In this document: positions 36,322 through 44,088 of the stretch, one piece after another
Layout of the letters: each line of letters begins with the position of its first letter
Position numbering within the stretch: the first letter of the stretch is position 1
DNA from: an uncultured Lachnospiraceae bacterium
Lineage (GTDB): Bacteria > Bacillota > Clostridia > Lachnospirales > Lachnospiraceae
Length of the DNA: 64,000 nucleotides
Direction: 5' to 3'
NCBI GenBank assembly: GCA_900317585.1
Contig: ONHG01000002.1
Location: forward strand, 1-64,000
The notes under the pieces: model-generated
Seen by the model: the letters and a program-made list of their open reading frames with translations, nothing else
Told to the model about the DNA's origin: nothing
Database searches by the model: none
Program-made: the position numbers and the translations under genes

Positions 36322-36346
36322 AACACTTGTAAACATGTGTTTTTTG
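36322..36346 (+). terminator. Terminator after queA
   Basis: AACACTTGT (36322-36330) pairs with ACATGTGTT (36333-36341) with one mismatch and is followed by T residues. Weaker than the others in this window. Confidence 0.55.
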
Positions 36347-36410
36347 TACTAATATAAATACGTAACCCGTTAAGGTAAAGTAAAAACATTATATTGAGGG
36401 AGCAGAGGTA

Positions 36411-36752
36411 ATGGAAGAAAAAAGAAAACACAAACGTCTTGATATTGACGTGTCAGTGCAGCTTGAAAGACTTGATGAGGATGGAGTGACTACACTCAAA
36501 TATTGTCATGTCGATGTAAAAGATATTTCCAGAAGTGGTATCGGATTTACATCAAAGGTTGAGCTTGCAAATCATACATACTATGATACAAAGATCCAGA
36601 TATGGACAAAGGAAATTGTTGACGCAGTTATTGAGATTGTAAGAAGTTCAAAGGATGAAGAAGGAGTATATCATTATGGTGCAGAGTTTATCGGAATGAC
36701 AGATACTGATGCACTCAAGATTGATATTTATCAGATTTTCAATGATTTATAA
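36411..36752 (+). CDS. PilZ domain protein (c-di-GMP binding)
   Basis: A 113-residue single PilZ domain. Both ligand motifs are visible: K-R-K-H-K-R (R-x-x-x-R type) at the N-terminus and D-I-S-R-S-G-I-G-F (D-x-S-x-x-G) near 43. It probably senses cyclic di-GMP, though no diguanylate cyclase or motility gene is adjacent. AGGTA precedes the start. Its last 11 bases overlap aroA, an odd pairing of signalling with aromatic synthesis. Confidence 0.88.
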   Translation: MEEKRKHKRLDIDVSVQLERLDEDGVTTLKYCHVDVKDISRSGIGFTSKVELANHTYYDTKIQIWTKEIVDAVIEIVRSSKDEEGVYHYGAEFIGMTDTDALKIDIYQIFNDL

Positions 36753-38025
36753 AGTAAAAAAAGTAAATCATCCACATGATATAGTAACCAGTGTACCTGG
36801 CTCAAAGAGTATCACAAACAGGGCCCTTTTAATCGCTGCACTCGCAAGTGGGCGCAGCGTTTTAAAAGGGTGTCTTTTTAGTGATGACTCGAGACATTTC
36901 ATAGATGCACTGATTCGTCTGGGATTTCCGGTTTTAGTGGATGAGAATAAAAGAGAAATAACAATAACAGGCTTTGGAGGCCGGATACCAAAGAATGAGG
37001 CCGAGATAGATGTGGGAAGTGCAGGTACCGCTGCACGTTTTCTTACGGCTCTTCTTGGACTGTCAAAGGGCAGGTACCATATAGTGTCCTCTGAGCAGAT
37101 GAAGAAGCGTCCTATGAAGGATTTGCTTGTATCGCTTGAAAAGCTGGGAGCTCATATTGAGTATGATGAGAAGGAATATCATTTCCCTTTTACCATTGGA
37201 AATACAGGAGAGTATGCTGATGCTGTTGATATAAACGTAGACAAGAGCAGCCAGTTTTTGAGTGCTCTTCTTATCTCGGCTATGGTGATGGAAAAGACCT
37301 TTACGATTAATGTCACAGGAACGCATGGCATGGCATATGTTGAGATGACGCTTCTTATGATGAAGCAGTTTGGGCTTGATGTGATAGAGGACAAAAAAAA
37401 TAACAGCTTTATTATCCCTAAGAAAGCGGCGTATGACAGCTTAGATTATGATATAGAGCCGGATGTGTCGGCTGCATGCTATTTTTATGCCATGAGCCCG
37501 CTTTTACATGTGAAGTCACAGGTGATGGGAGTTCACCAAAACAGCTTACAGGGAGATGTGGCATTTCTTGATGTGCTGGCGGATATGGGCTGCATGCTTT
37601 CTGACGAGGCAGACGGCATAGTATGTATGCCACCAAAGAATGCTCATATGCATGGTGGAAGCTGGGATTTGTCTGCATTCTCAGATCAGGCGCTGACTCT
37701 TGCTGCGATTGCACCGTTTGCAAAGGAGCCTGTAGGGATAGAAGGCATTTCGCATATCCGTCTGCAGGAGTGTGACAGGATAAATGCCATCGAGGAAAAC
37801 CTGGCTGAACTAGGTGTGAGGGTTGAAGAAACCGAAAAGGGCTTAAGAATTTATCCGGCAGAGCGTATTAAGCCTTGTCAAATTAAGACGTATGACGATC
37901 ACCGCGTAGCAATGTCATTTACACTGCCGGGGCTTATGGCAGAGGGGGTTGAGATAATTGACCCTTATTGCTGCCGCAAGACCTTTGAGGATTTTTACGA
38001 GGTTCTTGAGGAAAGCGTATATTAA
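36742..38025 (+). CDS. aroA: 3-phosphoshikimate 1-carboxyvinyltransferase (EPSP synthase)
   Basis: A 427-residue enzyme joining PEP to shikimate-3-phosphate. Conserved motifs: P-G-S-K-S-I-T-N-R-A near 24, G-S-A-G-T-A-A-R-F-L near 92, and R-L-Q-E-C-D-R-I near 335. The start at 36742 overlaps the PilZ stop, implying translational coupling; an in-frame ATG at 36709 would overlap more and has no support. Other shikimate genes are elsewhere except tyrA and pheA in this window. Confidence 0.94.
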   Translation: MIYKVKKVNHPHDIVTSVPGSKSITNRALLIAALASGRSVLKGCLFSDDSRHFIDALIRLGFPVLVDENKREITITGFGGRIPKNEAEIDVGSAGTAARFLTALLGLSKGRYHIVSSEQMKKRPMKDLLVSLEKLGAHIEYDEKEYHFPFTIGNTGEYADAVDINVDKSSQFLSALLISAMVMEKTFTINVTGTHGMAYVEMTLLMMKQFGLDVIEDKKNNSFIIPKKAAYDSLDYDIEPDVSAACYFYAMSPLLHVKSQVMGVHQNSLQGDVAFLDVLADMGCMLSDEADGIVCMPPKNAHMHGGSWDLSAFSDQALTLAAIAPFAKEPVGIEGISHIRLQECDRINAIEENLAELGVRVEETEKGLRIYPAERIKPCQIKTYDDHRVAMSFTLPGLMAEGVEIIDPYCCRKTFEDFYEVLEESVY

Positions 38026-38079
38026 TACAGTGTTATTGGTGCAGCTTAATGGTAAGGGCTGTTGCACCGGATGATATAA

Positions 38080-38127
38080 AAAGAGCCGTAAAACGAAATT
38101 ACTTCGCTTTACGGCTCTTTGTTTTTG
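38080..38127. terminator. Bidirectional terminator between aroA and tyrA
   Basis: AAAGAGCCGTAAA (38080-38092) pairs with TTTACGGCTCTTT (38108-38120), and the loop bases CGAA/TTCG extend the pairing. It sits between two convergent genes. Confidence 0.88.
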
Positions 38128-38152
38128 GATTAAAGCCATATAACAGGATAAA

Positions 38153-39250
38153 TCATCTGCGGTGAATAGTATAGTTTCTTTCTTTAAGTACGCTGATAGC
38201 CGATTCAAGAGCATCTTCGTCATAGAACTCTATGCGCAGTACACCCTCCTCAAACTCACGGTTGTTCATGATGCCGATATTCTTGATGCTGATGCCATTG
38301 AAGGCTAAAAGGCTTGCAAGCACTGCAATGCCGCCTGCCTCATCAGCAATATCGACAAATATCTCGTGGAAATCCTTGCGGATTTTGGCACCGGGCAGTG
38401 TGAGTGAATCCCTGTAATTCTTTGAGTCCTGGAAATAATCGAGCATCTTTTGAGAACTGCCCTCTGCAATTATTTCGCGAAGCTTATGGAAATTGGCTTC
38501 ATACTGGTCCATGAGTGAGAGCAGCTGTGTTTTGTTGGACTCACATATGTTTTCCCACATGACAGGCGAGCTTGCGGCGATACGTGTCACATCGCGGAAG
38601 CCACCGGCAGCAATTGTTTTCATGGTCTCTTTTTCGGAATCAATATGCTCAATCAGATTGACAAGAGAGTATGCAATCATATGTGGAAGGTGGCTGATGG
38701 CTGCGGTAGCATGATCGTGCTCCCTGTAGTCTAAAATGAGAGCTATCGAGCCGAGCGAAAGTACAAATTGTCTGAAATTATTCAGATTTTCTTCAGTCGT
38801 GGCCGTAGTAGGAGTGATGATGTAGTATGCATTCTCCAAAAGCTGTTTGTCTGAATTGAGTATGCCTGTTTTTTCAGAGCCGGTCATAGGATGCCCGCCA
38901 ATAAAATTGCGCTCAAGGCCAAGCTCTATGACCTTTTCATGAATCTGTGTTTTTGTGCTGCCAACATCTGTGATGATACAATCATCCTTTATGATATCCT
39001 TAAGCTGTGTGAGGTATTCGATATTTTTGTTTACCGGTGCACACAGAAAGATTACGTCGCAGTCTTTAAAAGAGTTAAGCTCTAAAAGCTCATTATTATC
39101 TATCAGGCCAAGCCCAAAGGCATCATCTACGGTCTTTTGATGTCCGGCTGTTGCGATAATTGAGACCTTTGGATTATTTTCTTTCATTTTTCTGGCTATC
39201 GATCCACCAATCAGACCGAGCCCGATAAAGCCGACTTTATCAAAATGCAT
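38153..39250 (-). CDS. tyrA: Prephenate dehydrogenase with ACT domain
   Basis: A 365-residue TyrA. The N-terminal Rossmann fold has G-F-I-G-L-G-L-I-G-G-S-I-A near 7-19; the helical dimerisation domain carries G-G-H-P-M-T-G-S and S-H-L-P-H-M; a C-terminal ACT domain (~295-360) suggests tyrosine feedback. It oxidises prephenate to 4-hydroxyphenylpyruvate. AGGAGA precedes the start. Convergent with aroA. Confidence 0.94.
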   Translation of the reverse strand: MHFDKVGFIGLGLIGGSIARKMKENNPKVSIIATAGHQKTVDDAFGLGLIDNNELLELNSFKDCDVIFLCAPVNKNIEYLTQLKDIIKDDCIITDVGSTKTQIHEKVIELGLERNFIGGHPMTGSEKTGILNSDKQLLENAYYIITPTTATTEENLNNFRQFVLSLGSIALILDYREHDHATAAISHLPHMIAYSLVNLIEHIDSEKETMKTIAAGGFRDVTRIAASSPVMWENICESNKTQLLSLMDQYEANFHKLREIIAEGSSQKMLDYFQDSKNYRDSLTLPGAKIRKDFHEIFVDIADEAGGIAVLASLLAFNGISIKNIGIMNNREFEEGVLRIEFYDEDALESAISVLKERNYTIHRR

Positions 39251-39273
39251 TTATGTGTATCTCCTAATTCTTT

Positions 39274-39344
39274 ATTGTAACTATTCAGAATCACCCCACG
39301 CACATTCGCAAAATCGCACGATAGTGGTTCGGAATATTTACAAT
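39274..39344. repeat. Imperfect inverted-repeat element (copy 2 of the short dispersed element)
   Basis: ATTGTAACTATTCAGAATCACC (39274-39295) is mirrored by GTGGTTCGGAATATTTACAAT (39324-39344), whose reverse complement agrees at about 17 of 21 positions. The left arm differs by one base from 27261-27278. It resembles a REP/MITE-like repeat in the tyrA/EF-G intergenic region. Confidence 0.5.
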
Positions 39345-39505
39345 ATATTATATCCAATTTAACACTATAAAGCAATAAATTATTGGCATATTTATTCCAA
39401 TATAATAATAAAAAATAATCGTCAGATTGCATAAAAGTGTTGTAAATTATCTAAAATATTAGTACAATGTTTACATACTATAATAATGTCAGGGAGGTAC
39501 TTGAA

Positions 39506-41596
39506 ATGAATGTTTACACTACTGAGAAGATTCGAAACGTCGTGCTTTTAGGCCATAGCGGCTGTGGCAAGACATCACTCGTGGAAGCTATGGCATATCT
39601 GGCAGGACAGACCACCAGAATGGGCACTGTAGCGGATGGCAGCACTATCAGCGATTTTGACAAGGAAGAGATAAAGCGTCAGTTCTCTATACATACATCG
39701 GTTGTACCGATTGAGTGGGATAATGTCAAAATAAATATTCTCGATACTCCTGGTTTTTTTGATTTTGTGGGAGAGGTTGAGGAGGCTGTATCGGCTGCAG
39801 ATGCTGCAATCATCGTGGTTTCAGGCAAGGCAGGCATACAGACAGGCACAAAAAGAGCATGGGAGATATGCGAGAAATACAAGCTGCCGAGGATGATTTT
39901 CGTGACGGACATGGATATCGACAATGCAAGCTTCAAGGATGTGGTATTAAAGCTGCAGGAGCTTTATGGCAAGAAAATAGCTCCATTCCATCTGCCAATC
40001 AGAGAGAATGAAAAGTTTGTGGGCTATGTCAATGTCATCCAGCAGAGGGCAAAGAGATGGAATGAAAGCGGAGGCGTGGATAAGTTTGATGTGCCTGAGT
40101 ACTCAAAGGAGAACCTGGGAATATGTCGTGAGGCTTTAGTTGAAGCTGTAGCTGAGACAAGTGAGGAGTTCATGGACAGATATTTCGGCGGAGAGGAGTT
40201 TTCTGATGATGAAATCAGGGCTGCGCTTCGTGCAAACGTGCTTGAGGGCTCTATTGTACCGGTGCTCATGGGCTCAAATATTCTCGCAAGAGGCATGTAT
40301 ACACTTATGGCTGATATTGTGAAATACCTGCCGAGTCCGGAGAAGAGAAGCTGTACAGGTATTAACACCAAGACAAATGAGGTGTATAATGCTGATTATA
40401 ATTTTGCAAAATCAAAGAGTGCTTATGTGTTCAAGTCGATAGTTGACCCATACATCGGTAAGTATTCACTGATCAAGGTTAATTCGGGTGTACTAAAGAC
40501 AGATGATGTACTTTACAATTATCACAGGGACTGCGATGAGAAAATCGGAAAGCTCTATGTGATGAGAGGCAGCAAGGTGGAGGAAGTGAAGGAGCTTCAT
40601 GCAGGTGATATCGGAGCGCTTGCAAAGCTTGCAAAGACTCTTACGACAGATTCACTTTCCACCAGAAATATGCCTGTTACATATCTTAGAACAAGTATAT
40701 CAAAGCCGTATGTGGCAATGCGCTACAAGGCAAAGAAAAAGGGCGATGAGGACAAGATTTCCCAGTCTTTACAGAAACTGTTAATGGAGGATCTGACACT
40801 AAACAGTGTAAATGACAGCGAAAATGGACAGACTGTACTATATGGTATCGGTGATATGCAGCTTGAGGTAGTGGCAAGTGAGCTTCTTGAAAAGTACAAG
40901 GTGGAGATAGAGCTTATGCGTCCAAAGGTAGCCTTTAAGGAGACTATCAGGAAAAAATCTGACGTAGAGTATAAGTACAAGAAGCAGTCGGGCGGACACG
41001 GACAGTACGGACATGTCAAGATGACCTTTGAGCCGTCAGGAGATATGGATACGCCATATGTATTTGAGCAGACGGTCGTAGGAGGAGCTGTACCGAAGAA
41101 CTTCTTCCCGGCTGTTGAAAAGGGTATTGCAGAGTCTGTGAAAAAGGGACCTCTTGCAGCCTATCCTGTGACGGGTATAAAGGCTGTGCTGTATGACGGC
41201 TCTTATCATCCGGTTGATTCATCTGAGATGGCCTTTAAGGTGGCAACACAGCAGGCATTTAAAAAGGGCATTATGGAGGCAAAGCCTGTGCTTCTTGAGC
41301 CGATTGCCACTCTTAAGGTAGTGGTGCCTGAGGTCTATACAGGTGATGTGATGGGTGAGCTTAACAAGAGACGTGCGCGAGTGATGGGCATGAACCCGAC
41401 AGACAATGGATATCAGGAGATAGTTGCGGATATTCCTTATCTGGAGCTTTATGGATACAATGCCACACTTCGCTCAATGACGAGCGGAAGCGGCACATTC
41501 TCATATGAGTTTGCCAGATATGAGCAGGCACCGGATGATGTGGCTGCAAAACAGATAGAAGAAAGGGCAAGCAAGCTTGTTGAAGTTGAAGAGTAG
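39506..41596 (+). CDS. Elongation factor G-like translational GTPase (EF-G paralogue)
   Basis: A 696-residue EF-G-type protein with domains I-V. G1 G-H-S-G-C-G-K-T is at 16-23 and G3 D-T-P-G near 81, but the G4 motif expected as N-K-x-D reads T134-D-M-D137, so guanine recognition may be altered. Domain IV has G-G-H-G-Q-Y-G-H and domain V G-E-L-N-K-R-R-A. It is most like the short EF-G paralogues of Firmicutes (EF-G-like/FusA2); which step it catalyses is unknown. Start at 39506 after GGGAGG; the ATG at 39467 lacks one. Confidence 0.88.
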   Translation: MNVYTTEKIRNVVLLGHSGCGKTSLVEAMAYLAGQTTRMGTVADGSTISDFDKEEIKRQFSIHTSVVPIEWDNVKINILDTPGFFDFVGEVEEAVSAADAAIIVVSGKAGIQTGTKRAWEICEKYKLPRMIFVTDMDIDNASFKDVVLKLQELYGKKIAPFHLPIRENEKFVGYVNVIQQRAKRWNESGGVDKFDVPEYSKENLGICREALVEAVAETSEEFMDRYFGGEEFSDDEIRAALRANVLEGSIVPVLMGSNILARGMYTLMADIVKYLPSPEKRSCTGINTKTNEVYNADYNFAKSKSAYVFKSIVDPYIGKYSLIKVNSGVLKTDDVLYNYHRDCDEKIGKLYVMRGSKVEEVKELHAGDIGALAKLAKTLTTDSLSTRNMPVTYLRTSISKPYVAMRYKAKKKGDEDKISQSLQKLLMEDLTLNSVNDSENGQTVLYGIGDMQLEVVASELLEKYKVEIELMRPKVAFKETIRKKSDVEYKYKKQSGGHGQYGHVKMTFEPSGDMDTPYVFEQTVVGGAVPKNFFPAVEKGIAESVKKGPLAAYPVTGIKAVLYDGSYHPVDSSEMAFKVATQQAFKKGIMEAKPVLLEPIATLKVVVPEVYTGDVMGELNKRRARVMGMNPTDNGYQEIVADIPYLELYGYNATLRSMTSGSGTFSYEFARYEQAPDDVAAKQIEERASKLVEVEE

Positions 41597-42881
41597 AATA
41601 GCATTAATTATATTACTTACATTGATTTTTACCAATACTCATGTGTTTGCATCGGAGATAAAAGAGGCAGAAGCTGCCTCTTTTGCTTCCGGGCCATCAC
41701 TAAATACACTGGTTGACAATATGTCAGAAAGTGATGGTGTTTCATATATTTACTATAATCTGGGCGGTGCGGCAAACAATATCAATAATTATGGATACAT
41801 CACACCAAAGCAGAAATTTATGGGACTTAGAGAACCACACAAATATGGTTATAAATTTGATGGGTGGTATCTGGATGAGCATTTTTCAAAAAAGGCGGAT
41901 GTTCTGACCTACGAAAAAGCAAATGGATATGTGGTATATGCCAAATGGGTCAGGACGATTAACAATGAATACAGCGTAGAGCATTACAATTACAGGAGTA
42001 ATAAAAAAGCGCATACACTGGCGCTTAAGGATTGCGATTACGATTTTATAGATGAAATAGATATTCCGGGCATGCCGGAGACGAAGGAAAATGATTTTCT
42101 CAATAATTATATTTTCAGTGAGGCACAGTGTCCTCAGGGAATTTGTATAACGGATGAATACGTGCTTATCACGAGCTATTCTGATGACAAGGGCTCACTT
42201 GGGGAGCTGATGGTATTTGACAGGGAGGACGGAGAGTACCTTGTGACACTTGGCATGGATGCAAACAGTCACCTGGGAGGAATTGCCTTTGACGGGGAAA
42301 ATGTATGGGTGTGCAATTCCTACGACACAACTGTGGAGCGCATCTCGTATGATTTTATCTCTCTTATGGCCACTGCGAATTCCAAGCAGGTCATCGATGC
42401 GACAGGTGTGGTAGATGTGTTTGATGTGGGCAACAAGCCGTCGTGCATCACATACTATGGAGGCAGGCTGTGGATAGCCACTCACAATATCCTTTTTAAG
42501 TCAAAGATGGTGGCATATTATTATGATAAAAAGGATGACAGGCTCACAAGCTTAAACACATATACGATACCTGCCAGAGTGCAGGGCGTGACATTTGATA
42601 CCTCTGGAAAGGTATATCTGAGCACCTCCTATGGCAGAAATGAGTCATCGTATATCAAGTGCTACAAATCACTCATAGCTCTGTCGTCAAGGCCCAACAG
42701 ACCTGACATCATAATAGAGATGCCACCGGGCTCTGAGGAGCTTGCCAGCGTGGATAAAAGATTGTATGTCATTTTTGAATCTGCGGGGGAGAAGTATCTT
42801 GAGGGCACGGATGGCAAAGGAAACTCGCCTGCACCGATAGACAAGATACTCCGCATAAATACAGATTCATTTAAAAATTAA
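41577..42881 (+). CDS. Secreted beta-propeller protein with InlB/Flg_new-type repeat
   Basis: About 434 residues. A signal peptide (~1-25, ending V-F-A-S) is followed by an InlB-like repeat (K-Y-G-Y-K-F-D-G-W-Y...V-Y-A-K-W, about 85-125), then a C-terminal region whose strand pattern (G-I-A-F-D-G-E-N-V-W-V-C, G-G-R-L-W-I-A, G-V-T-F-D-T-S-G-K-V-Y) suggests a propeller. No start is obvious: tandem TTG codons at 41577, 41580 and 41586 follow AAAGGG, and all overlap the EF-G-like gene. Probably exported and ligand-binding; function unknown. A plus-strand terminator follows at 42907. Confidence 0.7.
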   Translation: MLKLKSRIALIILLTLIFTNTHVFASEIKEAEAASFASGPSLNTLVDNMSESDGVSYIYYNLGGAANNINNYGYITPKQKFMGLREPHKYGYKFDGWYLDEHFSKKADVLTYEKANGYVVYAKWVRTINNEYSVEHYNYRSNKKAHTLALKDCDYDFIDEIDIPGMPETKENDFLNNYIFSEAQCPQGICITDEYVLITSYSDDKGSLGELMVFDREDGEYLVTLGMDANSHLGGIAFDGENVWVCNSYDTTVERISYDFISLMATANSKQVIDATGVVDVFDVGNKPSCITYYGGRLWIATHNILFKSKMVAYYYDKKDDRLTSLNTYTIPARVQGVTFDTSGKVYLSTSYGRNESSYIKCYKSLIALSSRPNRPDIIIEMPPGSEELASVDKRLYVIFESAGEKYLEGTDGKGNSPAPIDKILRINTDSFKN

Positions 42882-42882
42882 A

Positions 42883-43098
42883 CTATAGCATTTTTAAAAG
42901 CCTTTCAACCTGCCTGCGGTTTTTCTCAGGCAGGTTTTTGCTTAGCTCGGTGCACATGGAATAGACCTCTTCTTTGGTAAATTCTATGCCGTTACGCTTT
43001 GCTTCCTTAATACTTTCCATGAGAAACGGCATGGCGCTCGTTGTATCTTTCGGTTTTTCCTTTTGTGCAAAATTATTTAAAAATTCCTGCTTTGTCAT
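42883..43098 (-). CDS. Small hypothetical protein (71 aa)
   Basis: A charged, mostly helical 71-residue protein (K-P-K-D-T-T-S-A-M-P-F-L-M-E-S-I-K-E-A-K). It has no membrane segment or recognised motif. AGGGAGA precedes the start. It overlaps the upstream gene by 26 bases, so the two are translationally coupled. Its last ~14 codons contain the plus-strand terminator of the convergent gene. Confidence 0.65.
   Translation of the reverse strand: MTKQEFLNNFAQKEKPKDTTSAMPFLMESIKEAKRNGIEFTKEEVYSMCTELSKNLPEKNRRQVERLLKML
42907..42939 (+). terminator. Terminator for the secreted propeller gene, inside the convergent ORF
   Basis: AACCTGCCTG (42907-42916) pairs perfectly with CAGGCAGGTT (42927-42936), followed by TTTTT. 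It begins 26 bases after the stop at 42881, within the 3' coding part of the minus-strand gene. Confidence 0.8.
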
Positions 43099-43414
43099 AA
43101 ATCTCCCTATTGTCCAAAACTGAAAAAATATTTAACAGATTGTCTATCGTATCCTGTTCGCTTTTGCTGCAGTATTTCTTTAAGGCATTGAGCATGGAAA
43201 GCCTTCTGTCTGCCATACTTTCTGTCTCTGCAACAGACAGTGCCGGTGCACAATCTATCATTCTCATTGAATTCATAAGTGATATGTAGTGAACCATAAG
43301 AGTCATCTGCTTTTGTGAGTCATGCGGCATATATGGGATTATGGTTTTAAGCATCTGAAGCTCCCTTGTCTGGGTTATTTCATCGAATGGTGTAAACAGG
43401 TTGTTCTCGTCCAT
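43073..43414 (-). CDS. Small hypothetical helical protein (113 aa)
   Basis: A 113-residue, soluble, helix-rich protein (T-R-E-L-Q-M-L-K-T-I-I-P-Y-M-P near 15-31; L-M-V-H-Y-I-S-L-M-N-S-M-R-M). AAAGGA precedes the ATG. I do not recognise a family; it forms a two-gene unit with the overlapping 71-residue gene. Confidence 0.65.
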   Translation of the reverse strand: MDENNLFTPFDEITQTRELQMLKTIIPYMPHDSQKQMTLMVHYISLMNSMRMIDCAPALSVAETESMADRRLSMLNALKKYCSKSEQDTIDNLLNIFSVLDNREIYDKAGIFK

Positions 43415-43501
43415 AAAAATCCTTTAAAATATATTTCTATATAATATGTTACCTGATTCACATTATGCATGTTTACAGCATATATTATAAAAAAAAGATA
43501 T

Positions 43502-43645
43502 ATGCTTATCATAGATGGTCACGACGTATACGAGATAGATGAAGAATGCATCAAAAAGCACAGAGTGAAGGGCGAATGTAAAGTCCTTGAAAAGCTCAAA
43601 GAAAAAGAGCAGCGCAGGCAAAAAAAGAATACTGAAAAATCGTAA
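43502..43645 (+). CDS. Small basic/acidic protein (47 aa)
   Basis: An ATG at 43502 opens 47 codons: M-L-I-I-D-G-H-D-V-Y-E-I-D-E-E-C-I-K-K-H, a second cysteine near 26 (K-G-E-C-K-V), then a lysine/glutamine-rich helix ending K-N-T-E-K-S. Composition and codon use look genuine, but only a weak ribosome site (AAAAGATAT) is visible. It is convergent with the high-cysteine gene. Function unknown. Confidence 0.55.
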   Translation: MLIIDGHDVYEIDEECIKKHRVKGECKVLEKLKEKEQRRQKKNTEKS

Positions 43646-43648
43646 AAA

Positions 43649-43674
43649 GCTGCGGGCCAGAAAAGACCCGCAGT
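43649..43674 (-). terminator. Terminator of the high-cysteine gene
   Basis: CTGCGGG (43650-43656) pairs with CCCGCAG (43667-43673). Read on the minus strand it is followed by CTTTTTA, so it terminates the gene at 43686-43940; the plus strand lacks a T tract. Confidence 0.65.
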
Positions 43675-43685
43675 AAAAATGTAAA

Positions 43686-43940
43686 TCAGCAGCCGCAGCC
43701 ACATCCGCAGCCGTTATTGCTGCTGCCGCCACAGCCAAAGCCACCACAGCAGAAAAGTAAGATGATAGCCCAGATACAGCTGTTATTGCCGCTTCCACAG
43801 TTGTTTCCTCCGAAGAAAGAGCCTCCGTTGCCATTTCCACAACAGCAGCACAGTAACAGGATAATCCATAAAATAGAAGAACATCCACATCCGTTATCTG
43901 TATTGCTGCATGAACAGTTTGTTGCTGCTAAATCACTCAT
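43686..43940 (-). CDS. High-cysteine Gly/Cys-rich small protein (chorion class HCB protein 13-like)
   Basis: An 84-residue protein dominated by Cys, Gly and Asn: C-S-C near 9, G-C-G-C near 18, four consecutive Cys after a hydrophobic run (I-L-W-I-I-L-L-L), a second W-A-I-I-L-L-F-C-C repeat, and a terminal G-C-G-C-G-C-G-C. Databases label such clostridial proteins 'chorion class high-cysteine HCB protein 13' for composition only. Two hydrophobic Cys-flanked repeats suggest membrane or surface association, perhaps on the spore coat, but that is inference. GGAGG precedes the start. Confidence 0.75.
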   Translation of the reverse strand: MSDLAATNCSCSNTDNGCGCSSILWIILLLCCCCGNGNGGSFFGGNNCGSGNNSCIWAIILLFCCGGFGCGGSSNNGCGCGCGC

Positions 43941-44088
43941 AAGTGACCTCCAATAAAATTTATTTACACTCTAGGTTATGATAGACATAACAAAGTGTTA
44001 CACTAAGATTTAAATTTTTTTATTGACACAAAAAGTATAATTGTATACAATTATTCAAAAGATAAAACTAAGCACAGGAGATGCGAAG

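Noticed and set aside
43463-43888. A 141-codon minus-strand frame overlapping the high-cysteine gene
   Set aside because: It is a shadow of the Cys/Gly-rich gene in another frame and has no ribosome site; the Cys-rich frame has GGAGG.
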